64,000 nucleotides of DNA, taken from NCBI GenBank assembly GCA_045655645.1, contig JAZOPS010000042.1:39647-103646 (forward strand), written 5' to 3'. A program made the position numbers and the translations under genes. Source of the DNA: Fimenecus sp045655645. GTDB taxonomy: Bacteria > Bacillota > Clostridia > Oscillospirales > Acutalibacteraceae. Shown piece by piece: positions 50,701 through 57,164 of this stretch (positions within the stretch are counted from its first letter, which is position 1; each line of letters starts with the position of its first letter). Under the pieces are notes generated by a model. The model had not been told where the DNA came from. It did no database searches and saw only the letters and a list, made by a program, of their open reading frames with translations.

Positions 50701-50733
50701 TACCACGTGTCTTTTGGCTCGTGGTATTTTTTA
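50701..50733 (+). terminator. Intrinsic terminator after GH2
   Basis: A perfect 7-bp stem (TACCACG, 50701-50707, with 50720-50726) with a 12-nt loop is followed by six Ts. Confidence 0.85.
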
Positions 50734-50772
50734 CACTTTATTAAAATAAAGGTAATCATTTCCAAATATTTG

Positions 50773-50781
50773 TGGTATAAT
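50773..50781 (+). promoter_or_regulatory. Extended -10 promoter of the zinc-ribbon gene
   Basis: TGG directly precedes a perfect TATAAT (50776-50781). No good -35 box is present, as is common for extended -10 promoters. Confidence 0.55.
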
Positions 50782-50812
50782 ATAATCGCAATAACATTTA
50801 AGGAAGATGAAA

Positions 50813-51247
50813 ATGAATTTTTCACAGCGCTTGCGTATGGCAATGCAACAGTTTTCAACTAAATTACAACAGTTTATGGTTGGTCGCTATGGTAATGACC
50901 AATTTACGTTGTTTTTATCGATAACCGGTCTTGCCTTTTCATTTTTAGGCAATTTTAGACATTTAAGAGTTTTCTATTTTATAGGAACAATTATGATTTT
51001 TTATAGTCTTTTCCGTTCATTATCTAAAAACTACGAAGCAAGACGAAAAGAACTTAATTGGTATCTCGTGTGGTCTGAAAAACCAAAAGCACACATTAAA
51101 CTTATGATGAATAAAATCCGTGACAGAAAAACTCACAGATATTTTAAATGCAAGAGTTGTAAAACAATTATGCGAGTGCCAAAGGGTAGGGGTAAAATAG
51201 AAATTACTTGCCCTAAATGTAGAATGAAAGTAATTAAGAAAAGCTAA
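50813..51247 (+). CDS. Small membrane protein with C-terminal zinc ribbon
   Basis: This 144-residue protein has a basic, amphipathic start (~1-30), two membrane segments (~33-48 and 52-68) and a basic linker. A zinc ribbon follows with FKCKSCKTIMRVPKGRGK, then ITCPKCRMKV (two CxxC knuckles, ~112-140). The family is common in Clostridia but its function is not known to me. AAGGAAG is 7 nt before ATG 50813, so that start is preferred over ATG 50807. Its stop codon TAA is part of the first AGCTAAAT linker of hairpin array C. Confidence 0.7.
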   Translation: MNFSQRLRMAMQQFSTKLQQFMVGRYGNDQFTLFLSITGLAFSFLGNFRHLRVFYFIGTIMIFYSLFRSLSKNYEARRKELNWYLVWSEKPKAHIKLMMNKIRDRKTHRYFKCKSCKTIMRVPKGRGKIEITCPKCRMKVIKKS

Positions 51248-51424
51248 ATTTGGGCTATGCCCAAGCTAAATCAACCTGCGGTTGGTTAATTTTTCTAAAG
51301 AAAGCTAAATGTGCTTCGCACGCTAATTTTGCTTTTTAACTTTGTGACTTTCACAAAATTTAGCTCACGAAGTGAATTTAGCTCGCCGAAAGGCGAATTT
51401 ACCTTTTTAGCAACGCTAAAAAAT
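51243..51424. repeat. Hairpin array C
   Basis: About 180 bp of short perfect hairpins have the same linkers as arrays A and B. Stems are: 51250-51264 (TTGGGC, loop TAT); 51272-51284 (CAACC, loop TGC); 51311-51321 (GTGC, loop TTC); 51341-51357 (TTTGTGA, loop CTT); 51365-51375 (TCAC, loop GAA); 51383-51396 (TCGCC, loop GAAA); 51406-51420 (TTTAGC, loop AAC). The first linker supplies the stop codon of the upstream gene. Together with the following AT-rich sequence and an SOS promoter it fills the gap to 51554. Confidence 0.85.
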
Positions 51425-51482
51425 GTTACGATAAACTTTCAAAAACAGTCCATTTTTGTGGACTGTTTTTCTTTTGCCTTTG

Positions 51483-51511
51483 TTGAAATCTGTCTTTCAT
51501 GGTGATATGAT
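51483..51511 (+). promoter_or_regulatory. Promoter of the small SOS-linked gene
   Basis: TTGAAA (51483-51488) and TATGAT (51506-51511) are 17 bp apart, with an extended -10 TGA. The LexA-type box begins 12 bp downstream. Confidence 0.75.
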
Positions 51512-51522
51512 ATTTCCATACA

Positions 51523-51534
51523 GAACAAATGTTC
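51523..51534. promoter_or_regulatory. LexA (SOS) box
   Basis: GAAC-AAAT-GTTC (51523-51534), followed by G, matches the Firmicutes LexA/DinR consensus GAACN4GTTC exactly. It sits at about the transcription start of the promoter just upstream. Confidence 0.75.
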
Positions 51535-51554
51535 GGTATGGAAAGGAGGCAGAA

Positions 51555-51794
51555 ATGACATTGGAACAATTAGGTGAACAATATCTCAAACAAGCTGACG
51601 AGCTCCACTCACTCGTCACAAAATATTCTGCCCAACTTAACAAATTGGACGGAATAAGACTTTATGAAATGAATTCGAAGATATTGACGCTAAGAGAAAT
51701 GGAGAGAGACACTCGAATAATCGGCAAACAATTGACTGACTATTATTCTCAACAAACAACTAGAAAAGTGTATCATTCACACAGAATTAATTGA
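51555..51794 (+). CDS. Small helical protein, probably SOS-regulated
   Basis: This 79-residue protein is predicted to be almost entirely helical and coiled-coil-like: LEQLGEQYLKQADELHSLVTKY, then DGIRLYEMNSKILTLREMERDTRIIGKQLTDYY. It has no signal peptide or membrane segment. The ATG at 51555 follows a strong AAAGGAGG site; the frame is open further upstream, but there it runs through the promoter. I do not recognise a family. A promoter with a LexA box directly ahead suggests induction by DNA damage. Confidence 0.75.
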   Translation: MTLEQLGEQYLKQADELHSLVTKYSAQLNKLDGIRLYEMNSKILTLREMERDTRIIGKQLTDYYSQQTTRKVYHSHRIN

Positions 51795-51836
51795 CTTTTA
51801 TTTTTATAATTGTATAATAAACAGAGAGGTGTGAAT

Positions 51837-52769
51837 ATGAAAAGAGTTTTTAGTTTTTTGTTAGTTATTTCAATTCTTTGCACATTAGCTGTGCCTTGTT
51901 TTGCAGCTAACCCAAGTGCTTCAATTAATACTGTTAATGCTGCAACTGTTGGCGAAACCATAACAGTTTCTGTTAACCTTTCTGCAAATTCGAATTTAGC
52001 TGGATTAAAACTTTCAGTTAATTTTAATAGTTCTGAATTTCAACTCGTTTCAGGTTCGGCGCAAAAAGGTAAACTTTTTGATTTGGAAATTCCTACTGAA
52101 AATACATCAAGCGTTGATTATGCGGGTGTATCAGATAAACCTGTAAATTCAAGCGGGACGGTTTTAACTTTCAAATTGAAAGTTCTTAAAACAGGTGGCA
52201 AGATTACAATTAATATTAATGAAGCCATCGATGGTGATAATAAAAACATAAGTGTCGGCACATCTGGTGCAACTGTTAAATGTTCACACGCAAATGCAAA
52301 ATGGGTTGTTACTAAAAAGGCTACTTGCACAGAAAAAGGTAGTGAAAGTAGAGAGTGCAGTTGTGGCGATAAAGCAACTCGAGAAATTGCACTAGTAAAT
52401 CACAGTTTTGGTGACTGGGTAATAACAAAAAAAGCAACTGAAACTGAAAAAGGTGCAAAAGAGAGAATCTGTAAAGTTTGTGCAAAAAAAGAGATTATTG
52501 ATATTGCGAAGATAGCACCAACTCAAACTGTAACAGATGTTGAAACTGAAACTCAGACACAAGAGCCAACTGTAACTCAATCAGAAACACAAACTGAAAC
52601 TCAACCTGAAGCACAAACCGAAACTACAACAATTCCACAAAATCAGGATACACCTAAAGATAATGCAAAGCCTGTTGTTGTAGGTGCAATATTCTTTGCG
52701 GTTGGTATCGCAGTGGGAATCGGTGCATCTTTGTTTATTATCAAGCGTAAGGCGAAGGAAGAAGAATGA
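51837..52769 (+). CDS. Cohesin-like domain surface protein with C-terminal membrane anchor
   Basis: This 310-residue exported protein has a signal peptide (1-~23, cut near CFAA). A cohesin-type beta domain follows (~25-150: VGETITVSVNLSANSNLAGLKLSVNFNSSEFQLVSG, VLTFKLKVLKTGG). Two Cys-containing repeats come next (~152-225: CSHANAKWVVTKKATCTEKG, then HSFGDWVITKKATETEKG). A Thr/Gln/Glu-rich stalk (~230-275) leads to a final membrane span with a basic tail (IIKRKAKEEE). It may display a dockerin-bearing partner or bind another surface ligand. ATG 51837 follows AGAGAGGTG. It overlaps gtrA by 4 nt. Confidence 0.75.
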   Translation: MKRVFSFLLVISILCTLAVPCFAANPSASINTVNAATVGETITVSVNLSANSNLAGLKLSVNFNSSEFQLVSGSAQKGKLFDLEIPTENTSSVDYAGVSDKPVNSSGTVLTFKLKVLKTGGKITININEAIDGDNKNISVGTSGATVKCSHANAKWVVTKKATCTEKGSESRECSCGDKATREIALVNHSFGDWVITKKATETEKGAKERICKVCAKKEIIDIAKIAPTQTVTDVETETQTQEPTVTQSETQTETQPEAQTETTTIPQNQDTPKDNAKPVVVGAIFFAVGIAVGIGASLFIIKRKAKEEE

Positions 52770-53215
52770 AAAAACTATTTGAAAAATATCGCCAATTGAT
52801 TATATATATAATAGTTGGGGGACTCACAACTGTTGCAAATTATATAATTCATTTTGGGTTGAGAGCCTTTAATGTCAATTATTACATTGCATTAACTGTT
52901 GCTTGGTTTGGCGCAGTAATATTTGCTTATGCGGCTAACAGAATTTTTGTTTTTGAAAGTAAAAGCAAAGGAAAAGAGCAAATTAAAGAAATCATACTCT
53001 TTTTTGGTGCGCGCATCTTTTCTTATGGAATTGAAATGTTGATTTCATTCATATTCATTGACTGTGCAAATGCCGACCGATTTGTTTGGCAACCAGAATT
53101 TGCAGACGCGATAATTCCGGTTGGAGAGTTAATTGTTAAAACCACAGCACAGGTGATTATAGTTTTCTCAAATTATGTTTTCAGTAAATTGGTAATATTC
53201 AAAAAAGATGAATAA
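52766..53215 (+). CDS. GtrA-family membrane protein
   Basis: This 149-residue protein has four membrane spans and the family pattern YIIVGGLTTVANYIIHFGLR near the start, then AYAANRIFVFES and IVFSNYVFSKLVIFKK at the end. GtrA-type proteins are thought to flip lipid-linked sugars across the membrane or assist surface polysaccharide synthesis. The start overlaps the stop of the cohesin-like gene (ATGA), suggesting a link between the two, perhaps through glycosylation or wall attachment. This link is inference only. Confidence 0.85.
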   Translation: MKKLFEKYRQLIIYIIVGGLTTVANYIIHFGLRAFNVNYYIALTVAWFGAVIFAYAANRIFVFESKSKGKEQIKEIILFFGARIFSYGIEMLISFIFIDCANADRFVWQPEFADAIIPVGELIVKTTAQVIIVFSNYVFSKLVIFKKDE

Positions 53216-53222
53216 AATTCAA

Positions 53223-53267
53223 ATATTCACTGTATAATGTATAAAAATACATAAAAACAGTGAATAT
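53223..53267. promoter_or_regulatory. Inverted repeat between gtrA and the amino-acid transporter
   Basis: ATATTCACTGT (from 53223) and ACAGTGAATAT (to 53267) form a perfect 11-bp inverted repeat with a ~23-bp AT-rich spacer, followed by T-rich sequence. It may end gtrA transcription. The GTGAATAT core recurs a third time inside the next promoter (53299-53306), so it may also be a regulator-binding site. Confidence 0.6.
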
Positions 53268-53289
53268 TTTTATTTTTATGAATAAATAC

Positions 53290-53317
53290 TTGACTTTTGT
53301 GAATATGGTTGTATAAT
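53290..53317 (+). promoter_or_regulatory. Promoter of the amino-acid ABC transporter operon
   Basis: TTGACT (53290-53295) and TATAAT (53312-53317) are 16 bp apart. The spacer contains GTGAATAT, also present twice upstream. A strong AAAGGGG ribosome site follows. Confidence 0.8.
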
Positions 53318-53353
53318 GTAGCCGTAAATCCAAATAAAAAGGGGTAAATAGAA

Positions 53354-54175
53354 ATGAAAAAATCATTCAAAATTATTTCAGTAGTTCTTGCTCTTGTTCT
53401 TATCGTTGGTTGCTTCGCAGCTTGCGGTGGCAAAGAAGATGTAAATGTACTTAAAGTTGGTGTTCAGACAAACACAACAGGTCACCTTTACACAGCATGG
53501 GACTTCGGTGAGGATGCAGCAGTTGCTTATGACAACGGTGCAGTTGCAGTTGAAGCTCTTAAGAACGGTAAAGTTGACTGCGTTATCATTGATAACGAAC
53601 CAGCAAAAGCTTATGTAGCAGCAAACACAGGTCTTAAAATTCTTGAAACAGAATATGCAGTTGAAGATTATGCTATCTGCTTCCAGAAGGGTAACACAGA
53701 CCTCAAAACAGCAGTAGACAATGCTCTTAAAGACCTTATCGCTGATGGTTCAGTTAAGAAAATCGTTGACAAATACATCAATGATTCAGGTGAAGCACTT
53801 GTTGGTGTTCCTGTAACAAAAGTGGATACAGATAAACCAAACCTTGTAATGGCAACAAATGCTGAATTCCCACCTTATGAATATATCGATGGCGATATGT
53901 ATTATGGTATCGACGTTGAAGTTGCTAAGATTATCGCTGACAAACTCGGTTATGACCTTATCATTGAAAATGTTGCATTCGATTCAATCATTCCTGGTGT
54001 TCAGTCAGGTAACTATGATATGGGTATGGCTGGTATGACAGTTACTGATGAAAGACTTGAAAGTGTTGATTTCTCATCAACATACGCAACAGGCGTTCAG
54101 GTTGTTATCGTTTCAGAAAACAGCAAGATTCAAGCTATTGAAGACCTTGACCCATACTATCTTCCAGAAGAATAA
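53354..54175 (+). CDS. Amino-acid ABC transporter substrate-binding lipoprotein, apparently circularly permuted
   Basis: This 273-residue lipoprotein has a signal segment (1-23) and lipid-attachment Cys candidates at 20 and 24. The two halves of the family-3 binding fold are in the reverse of the usual order. Residues ~33-142 (LKVGVQTNTTGHLY, EALKNGKVDCVIIDNEPAKAYV, KKIVDKYI) look like the normal second half. Residues ~161-262 (LVMATNAEFPPYEY, YGIDVEVAKIIADKLGYDL, GMAGMTVTDERLESVDFS) look like the normal first half. A ~18-residue linker joins them. Together they add up to one complete domain. Permease and ATPase genes follow, so it should deliver a polar amino acid. Confidence 0.88.
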   Translation: MKKSFKIISVVLALVLIVGCFAACGGKEDVNVLKVGVQTNTTGHLYTAWDFGEDAAVAYDNGAVAVEALKNGKVDCVIIDNEPAKAYVAANTGLKILETEYAVEDYAICFQKGNTDLKTAVDNALKDLIADGSVKKIVDKYINDSGEALVGVPVTKVDTDKPNLVMATNAEFPPYEYIDGDMYYGIDVEVAKIIADKLGYDLIIENVAFDSIIPGVQSGNYDMGMAGMTVTDERLESVDFSSTYATGVQVVIVSENSKIQAIEDLDPYYLPEE

Positions 54176-54199
54176 TAAATAGTTTTTATTAGAATTTCC

Positions 54200-54232
54200 T
54201 TCAGGGTGGAATACTTCCACCCTGAATTTTTG
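54200..54232 (+). terminator. Attenuator-like hairpin between binding protein and permease
   Basis: A perfect 12-bp stem (TTCAGGGTGGAA, 54200-54211, with 54215-54226) with a 3-nt loop is followed by TTTTT. No promoter is visible before the permease gene, so partial read-through probably gives more binding protein than permease. Confidence 0.85.
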
Positions 54233-54254
54233 AGTTTTAGAAAGGAGAAAAGAT

Positions 54255-55001
54255 ATGTTAGACCATATTATTGGTGCTTTAATGGGACTTGTTGCAGAGT
54301 TTCAAAGAGTTATAATTGATGGCGACCGTTATAAGTTTATTATTACTGGTCTTCAAAACACCTTTATCATAACATTTGGCGCATTGGCAATCGGTATTGT
54401 ACTCGGTATTATTGTTGCAGCTATTCGCACATCTTTCGATAAGAATAAAGAATCAATGAAACTTCGCGGTGGTGTGGGATATTATGTTCTTGCAGTGCTC
54501 AATTCAATCTGCAAATTCTATCTTACAGTTACCCGTGGTACACCAGTTGTTGTTCAGTTGATGATTTCATACTTCGTTATTTTTGCATCTGCTGATAATG
54601 GTGTTTTTGTTGCAATTTTTGCATTCGGTATAAACTCCGGTGCTTATGTTGCTGAAATTTTCCGTGCGGGTATTATGTCAATTGACCACGGTCAATTTGA
54701 AGCGGGTCGAAGCCTTGGCTTTAATTATTTCCAGACAATGAAATTCATTGTTATTCCACAGATGTTCAAAGCAGTGCTTCCAACTCTTTGTAATGAGTTT
54801 ATTGCACTGTTAAAAGAAACATCAGTTGCAGGCTATGTTGGTGTTATTGACCTTACAAAAGCAGGTAACACAATCGCGGGTAGAACTTTTGAATATTTCA
54901 TTCCACTTCTTACAGTTGCGGCAATTTACCTTGTTCTTGTTATGATTTTATCATGGCTTGTAGGCATTCTCGAAAGGAGGTTGCGTAAGAGTGACAGATA
55001 A
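54255..55001 (+). CDS. Amino-acid ABC transporter permease (HisM/GlnP family)
   Basis: This 248-residue inner-membrane protein has about five spans. The pattern FIITGLQNTFIITFGALAIGIVLG, then TRGTPVVVQLMISYF and the EAA loop EAGRSLGFNYFQTMKFIVIPQMFKAVLPTL are diagnostic of polar amino-acid permeases. It probably works as a homodimer with the ATPase encoded next. The AGAAAGGAG site precedes the ATG. The end overlaps the ATPase gene by 11 nt. Confidence 0.95.
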   Translation: MLDHIIGALMGLVAEFQRVIIDGDRYKFIITGLQNTFIITFGALAIGIVLGIIVAAIRTSFDKNKESMKLRGGVGYYVLAVLNSICKFYLTVTRGTPVVVQLMISYFVIFASADNGVFVAIFAFGINSGAYVAEIFRAGIMSIDHGQFEAGRSLGFNYFQTMKFIVIPQMFKAVLPTLCNEFIALLKETSVAGYVGVIDLTKAGNTIAGRTFEYFIPLLTVAAIYLVLVMILSWLVGILERRLRKSDR

Positions 55002-55734
55002 TGTACTTATTAAAGTCGAAAACCTTAAAAAGCATTACACAGGTGGTGTGGTAAAAGCACTTGATGGTGTAAACTGCGAAATAAAAAAAGGTGAAGTTGT
55101 TGTTATTGTTGGACCATCAGGTTCAGGTAAATCAACATTCCTTCGTTCACTCAACCTTCTTGAAATTCCCACATCGGGCAAAATTTATTTTGACGGAACT
55201 GATATTACAGATAAAAAGACAAATATCAACACTCACCGTCAGAGAATGGGTATGGTGTTCCAACACTTTAACCTTTTTCCAAATATGAATGTGCTTAAAA
55301 ATATGACAAAAGCACCAATGACACTTCTTAAAAAGAGCAAAGAAGACGCAGAAAGCAAAGCACTTGAACTTTTAGACCGTGTTGGTCTTAAAGACAGAGC
55401 AGACGCTTATCCAAGTCAGCTTTCAGGTGGTCAAAAACAGCGTGTTGCAATTGTTCGTGCACTCTGTATGGAGCCTGAAGTAATGCTCTTTGACGAGCCA
55501 ACTAGTGCTCTTGACCCTGAAATGGTTGGCGAAGTTCTTGATGTTATGAAAAATCTTGCTCGTGAGGGTATGACAATGGTTGTTGTTACTCACGAAATGG
55601 GCTTTGCAAAAGAAGTTGCAACTCGTGTAATCTTTATGGATGAGGGTAAAATTATCGAAGAGAATAATCCAAAAGATTTCTTCGAAAATCCACAAAACCC
55701 AAGACTTAAAGATTTCTTATCAAAAGTTTTATAG
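54991..55734 (+). CDS. glnQ: Amino-acid ABC transporter ATP-binding protein
   Basis: This 247-residue ATPase has Walker A GPSGSGKST (~38-46), the Q-loop in GMVFQHFNLFPNM, signature LSGGQKQRVAIVRAL, Walker B VMLFDEPTSALDPEMV and the H-loop VVTHEMGFAKEV. It matches the GlnQ/HisP group. The start is GTG 54991, inside the permease gene, with an AAAGGAGG site ~12 nt upstream; no in-frame ATG is available. It completes the transporter operon, which ends at the hairpin at 55746. Confidence 0.95.
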   Translation: MTDNVLIKVENLKKHYTGGVVKALDGVNCEIKKGEVVVIVGPSGSGKSTFLRSLNLLEIPTSGKIYFDGTDITDKKTNINTHRQRMGMVFQHFNLFPNMNVLKNMTKAPMTLLKKSKEDAESKALELLDRVGLKDRADAYPSQLSGGQKQRVAIVRALCMEPEVMLFDEPTSALDPEMVGEVLDVMKNLAREGMTMVVVTHEMGFAKEVATRVIFMDEGKIIEENNPKDFFENPQNPRLKDFLSKVL

Positions 55735-55745
55735 AATAAATAATT

Positions 55746-55780
55746 ATCACCTTGGTAAAATATTATCGAGGTGATTTTTT
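55746..55780 (+). terminator. Terminator hairpin that contains the ribosome site of the next ORF
   Basis: ATCACCT (55746-55752) pairs perfectly with AGGTGAT (55769-55775), followed by a run of Ts. The 3' arm of the stem is also the GAGGTG ribosome site (55768-55773) of the 46-residue ORF at 55781. Confidence 0.75.
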
Positions 55781-55921
55781 GTGAATAAAATGAATGAAGA
55801 AGTCAAAGCGTATTTTGACACATTGCCAATTTCAGTTCAAAGTGCAATTATTGAGTCAGGTGCAACTTTTAAGACTGTTGAGCAACTTAAAATTGTGGCA
55901 AAAGCCTTTATGGAAAAATAA
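55781..55921 (+). CDS. 46-residue small protein
   Basis: This small ORF starts at GTG 55781, 7 nt after a GAGGTG ribosome site (an in-frame ATG follows at 55790). It encodes a compact acidic helical peptide beginning MNKMNEEVKAYFDTLP, followed by ISVQSAIIESGATFKTVEQL and ending VAKAFMEK. The helix-turn-helix-like layout and codon use match the neighbouring genes, so it is probably real. I cannot assign a function. It may be translated only when transcription reads through the terminator that holds its ribosome site. Confidence 0.65.
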   Translation: MNKMNEEVKAYFDTLPISVQSAIIESGATFKTVEQLKIVAKAFMEK

Positions 55922-55935
55922 AAAAGTGAAAAAGT

Positions 55936-55962
55936 AAGGGGCGGTGTCCACATCGTCCCCTA
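55936..55962. repeat. GC-rich dispersed palindrome (AGGGGCGGTG type)
   Basis: GGGGCGGTG and CATCGTCCCC pair with one bulge. There is no T tract, so this is not a standard terminator. It resembles the repeats at 35524 and 45166. Confidence 0.5.
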
Positions 55963-55969
55963 ATACTCA

Positions 55970-55998
55970 TTGACAAACTAGCAAAAAAATAGTTTAAT
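55970..55998 (+). promoter_or_regulatory. Promoter of trpS
   Basis: TTGACA (55970-55975) and TTTAAT (55993-55998) are 17 bp apart. The remaining leader is only ~30 nt, too short for a T-box. Confidence 0.75.
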
Positions 55999-56036
55999 AT
56001 ATAGGATATAAAATTTTTAGCAAAGGTGATATATAA

Positions 56037-57044
56037 ATGGAAAACACCGTAGAAAAGAAAAAGATAGTTTTGAGTGCAATTCAACCAACAGGCACACCAA
56101 CTCTTGGTAACTATCTTGGTGCTCTTAAAAACTGGAAGAATATGAAAGACGACTACAATTGTCTTTATGCGGTTGCAGACTTGCACTCTCTTACAGTGCG
56201 TCCTGAACCTGCAACTCTTCGCAAAAACACAATGGAACTTTATGCAATTCTTTTGGCGCTCGGTCTTGACCCTGAAGAAAGCATTGTGTTTATTCAAAGC
56301 CATGTGCCACAACACGCACAACTTGCTTGGCTTTTAAATTGTTGTACACAGTTCGGTGAAGCAGCAAGAATGACACAGTTTAAAGATAAGAGTGAAAAAC
56401 ACCCTGAAAATGTCAATGTAGGTTTGTTTACATATCCAATTTTGATGGCTGCTGATATTCTTTTATACCAAGCAGACTATGTGCCAATCGGTGCAGACCA
56501 GAAACAACACCTTGAAATTGCTCGTGATATTGCAGAAAGATTTAACACAGTTTATGGCAATACATTTACATTGCCAGAGCCATTTATCGGCAAGGTTGGC
56601 GCTCGTGTTATGTCACTTCAGGACCCAACATCAAAAATGAGCAAGTCTGACACAAATCCAAAGGGTTATATCTCAATGCTTGATGACGACAATGTAATTG
56701 TTAAGAAAATTAAGAGTGCAGTTACAGATAGCGAAGCAAAGGTTAGATATGCAGACGGCAAAGATGGTATCAACAATCTTATGGGTATCTATTCTTGTTG
56801 CACAGGTCTTTCTTATGAACAAATTGAAAAAGACTTTGACGGCAAGGGCTATGGCGATTTCAAATCAGCAGTAGCAGAAGCAGTTGTTGAAGAACTTCGT
56901 CCATTCAAGACAGAGTTTAACCGTCTTATTAATGATAAGGCATATCTTAACGAGTGCGCAAAAAATGGTGCAGAAAAAGCAAGTCGCTTTGCACAGAGAA
57001 CACTCAATAAGGCAATGAAAAAATCAGGTTTATACCAATTATAA
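56037..57044 (+). CDS. trpS: Tryptophanyl-tRNA synthetase
   Basis: This 335-residue class I synthetase charges tRNA-Trp. The HIGH-type motif is seen in QPTGTPTLGNYLGALKNW (~16-33) and the KMSKS motif is exact at residues 200-204. ILMAADILLYQADYVPIGADQKQHLE is typical of bacterial TrpS. Length is normal for the family. It is a single-gene unit with its own promoter and terminator. Unlike many Firmicutes trpS genes it lacks room for a T-box riboswitch. Confidence 0.97.
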   Translation: MENTVEKKKIVLSAIQPTGTPTLGNYLGALKNWKNMKDDYNCLYAVADLHSLTVRPEPATLRKNTMELYAILLALGLDPEESIVFIQSHVPQHAQLAWLLNCCTQFGEAARMTQFKDKSEKHPENVNVGLFTYPILMAADILLYQADYVPIGADQKQHLEIARDIAERFNTVYGNTFTLPEPFIGKVGARVMSLQDPTSKMSKSDTNPKGYISMLDDDNVIVKKIKSAVTDSEAKVRYADGKDGINNLMGIYSCCTGLSYEQIEKDFDGKGYGDFKSAVAEAVVEELRPFKTEFNRLINDKAYLNECAKNGAEKASRFAQRTLNKAMKKSGLYQL

Positions 57045-57056
57045 TTTAATCAATAT

Positions 57057-57083
57057 AAGGGACGATTTATATCGTCCCTTTTT
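57057..57083 (+). terminator. Intrinsic terminator after trpS
   Basis: A perfect 10-bp stem (AAGGGACGAT, 57057-57066, with 57071-57080) with a TTAT loop is followed by Ts. Confidence 0.93.
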
Positions 57084-57097
57084 CTTTTGAAATAAAA

Positions 57098-57127
57098 TTG
57101 ACTGTATAGTATAAAGTTTGATATAAT
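57098..57127 (+). promoter_or_regulatory. Promoter of the shikimate operon
   Basis: TTGACT (57098-57103) and TATAAT (57122-57127) are 18 bp apart, 37 bp before aroB. Confidence 0.75.
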
Positions 57128-57164
57128 ATAATTTAATTTAGTGATTTGTTGCGGGGTGGCAAAT

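Noticed and set aside
55999..56036. T-box riboswitch before trpS
   Set aside because: Only ~38 nt separate the -10 box from the start codon and no T-box sequence is present.
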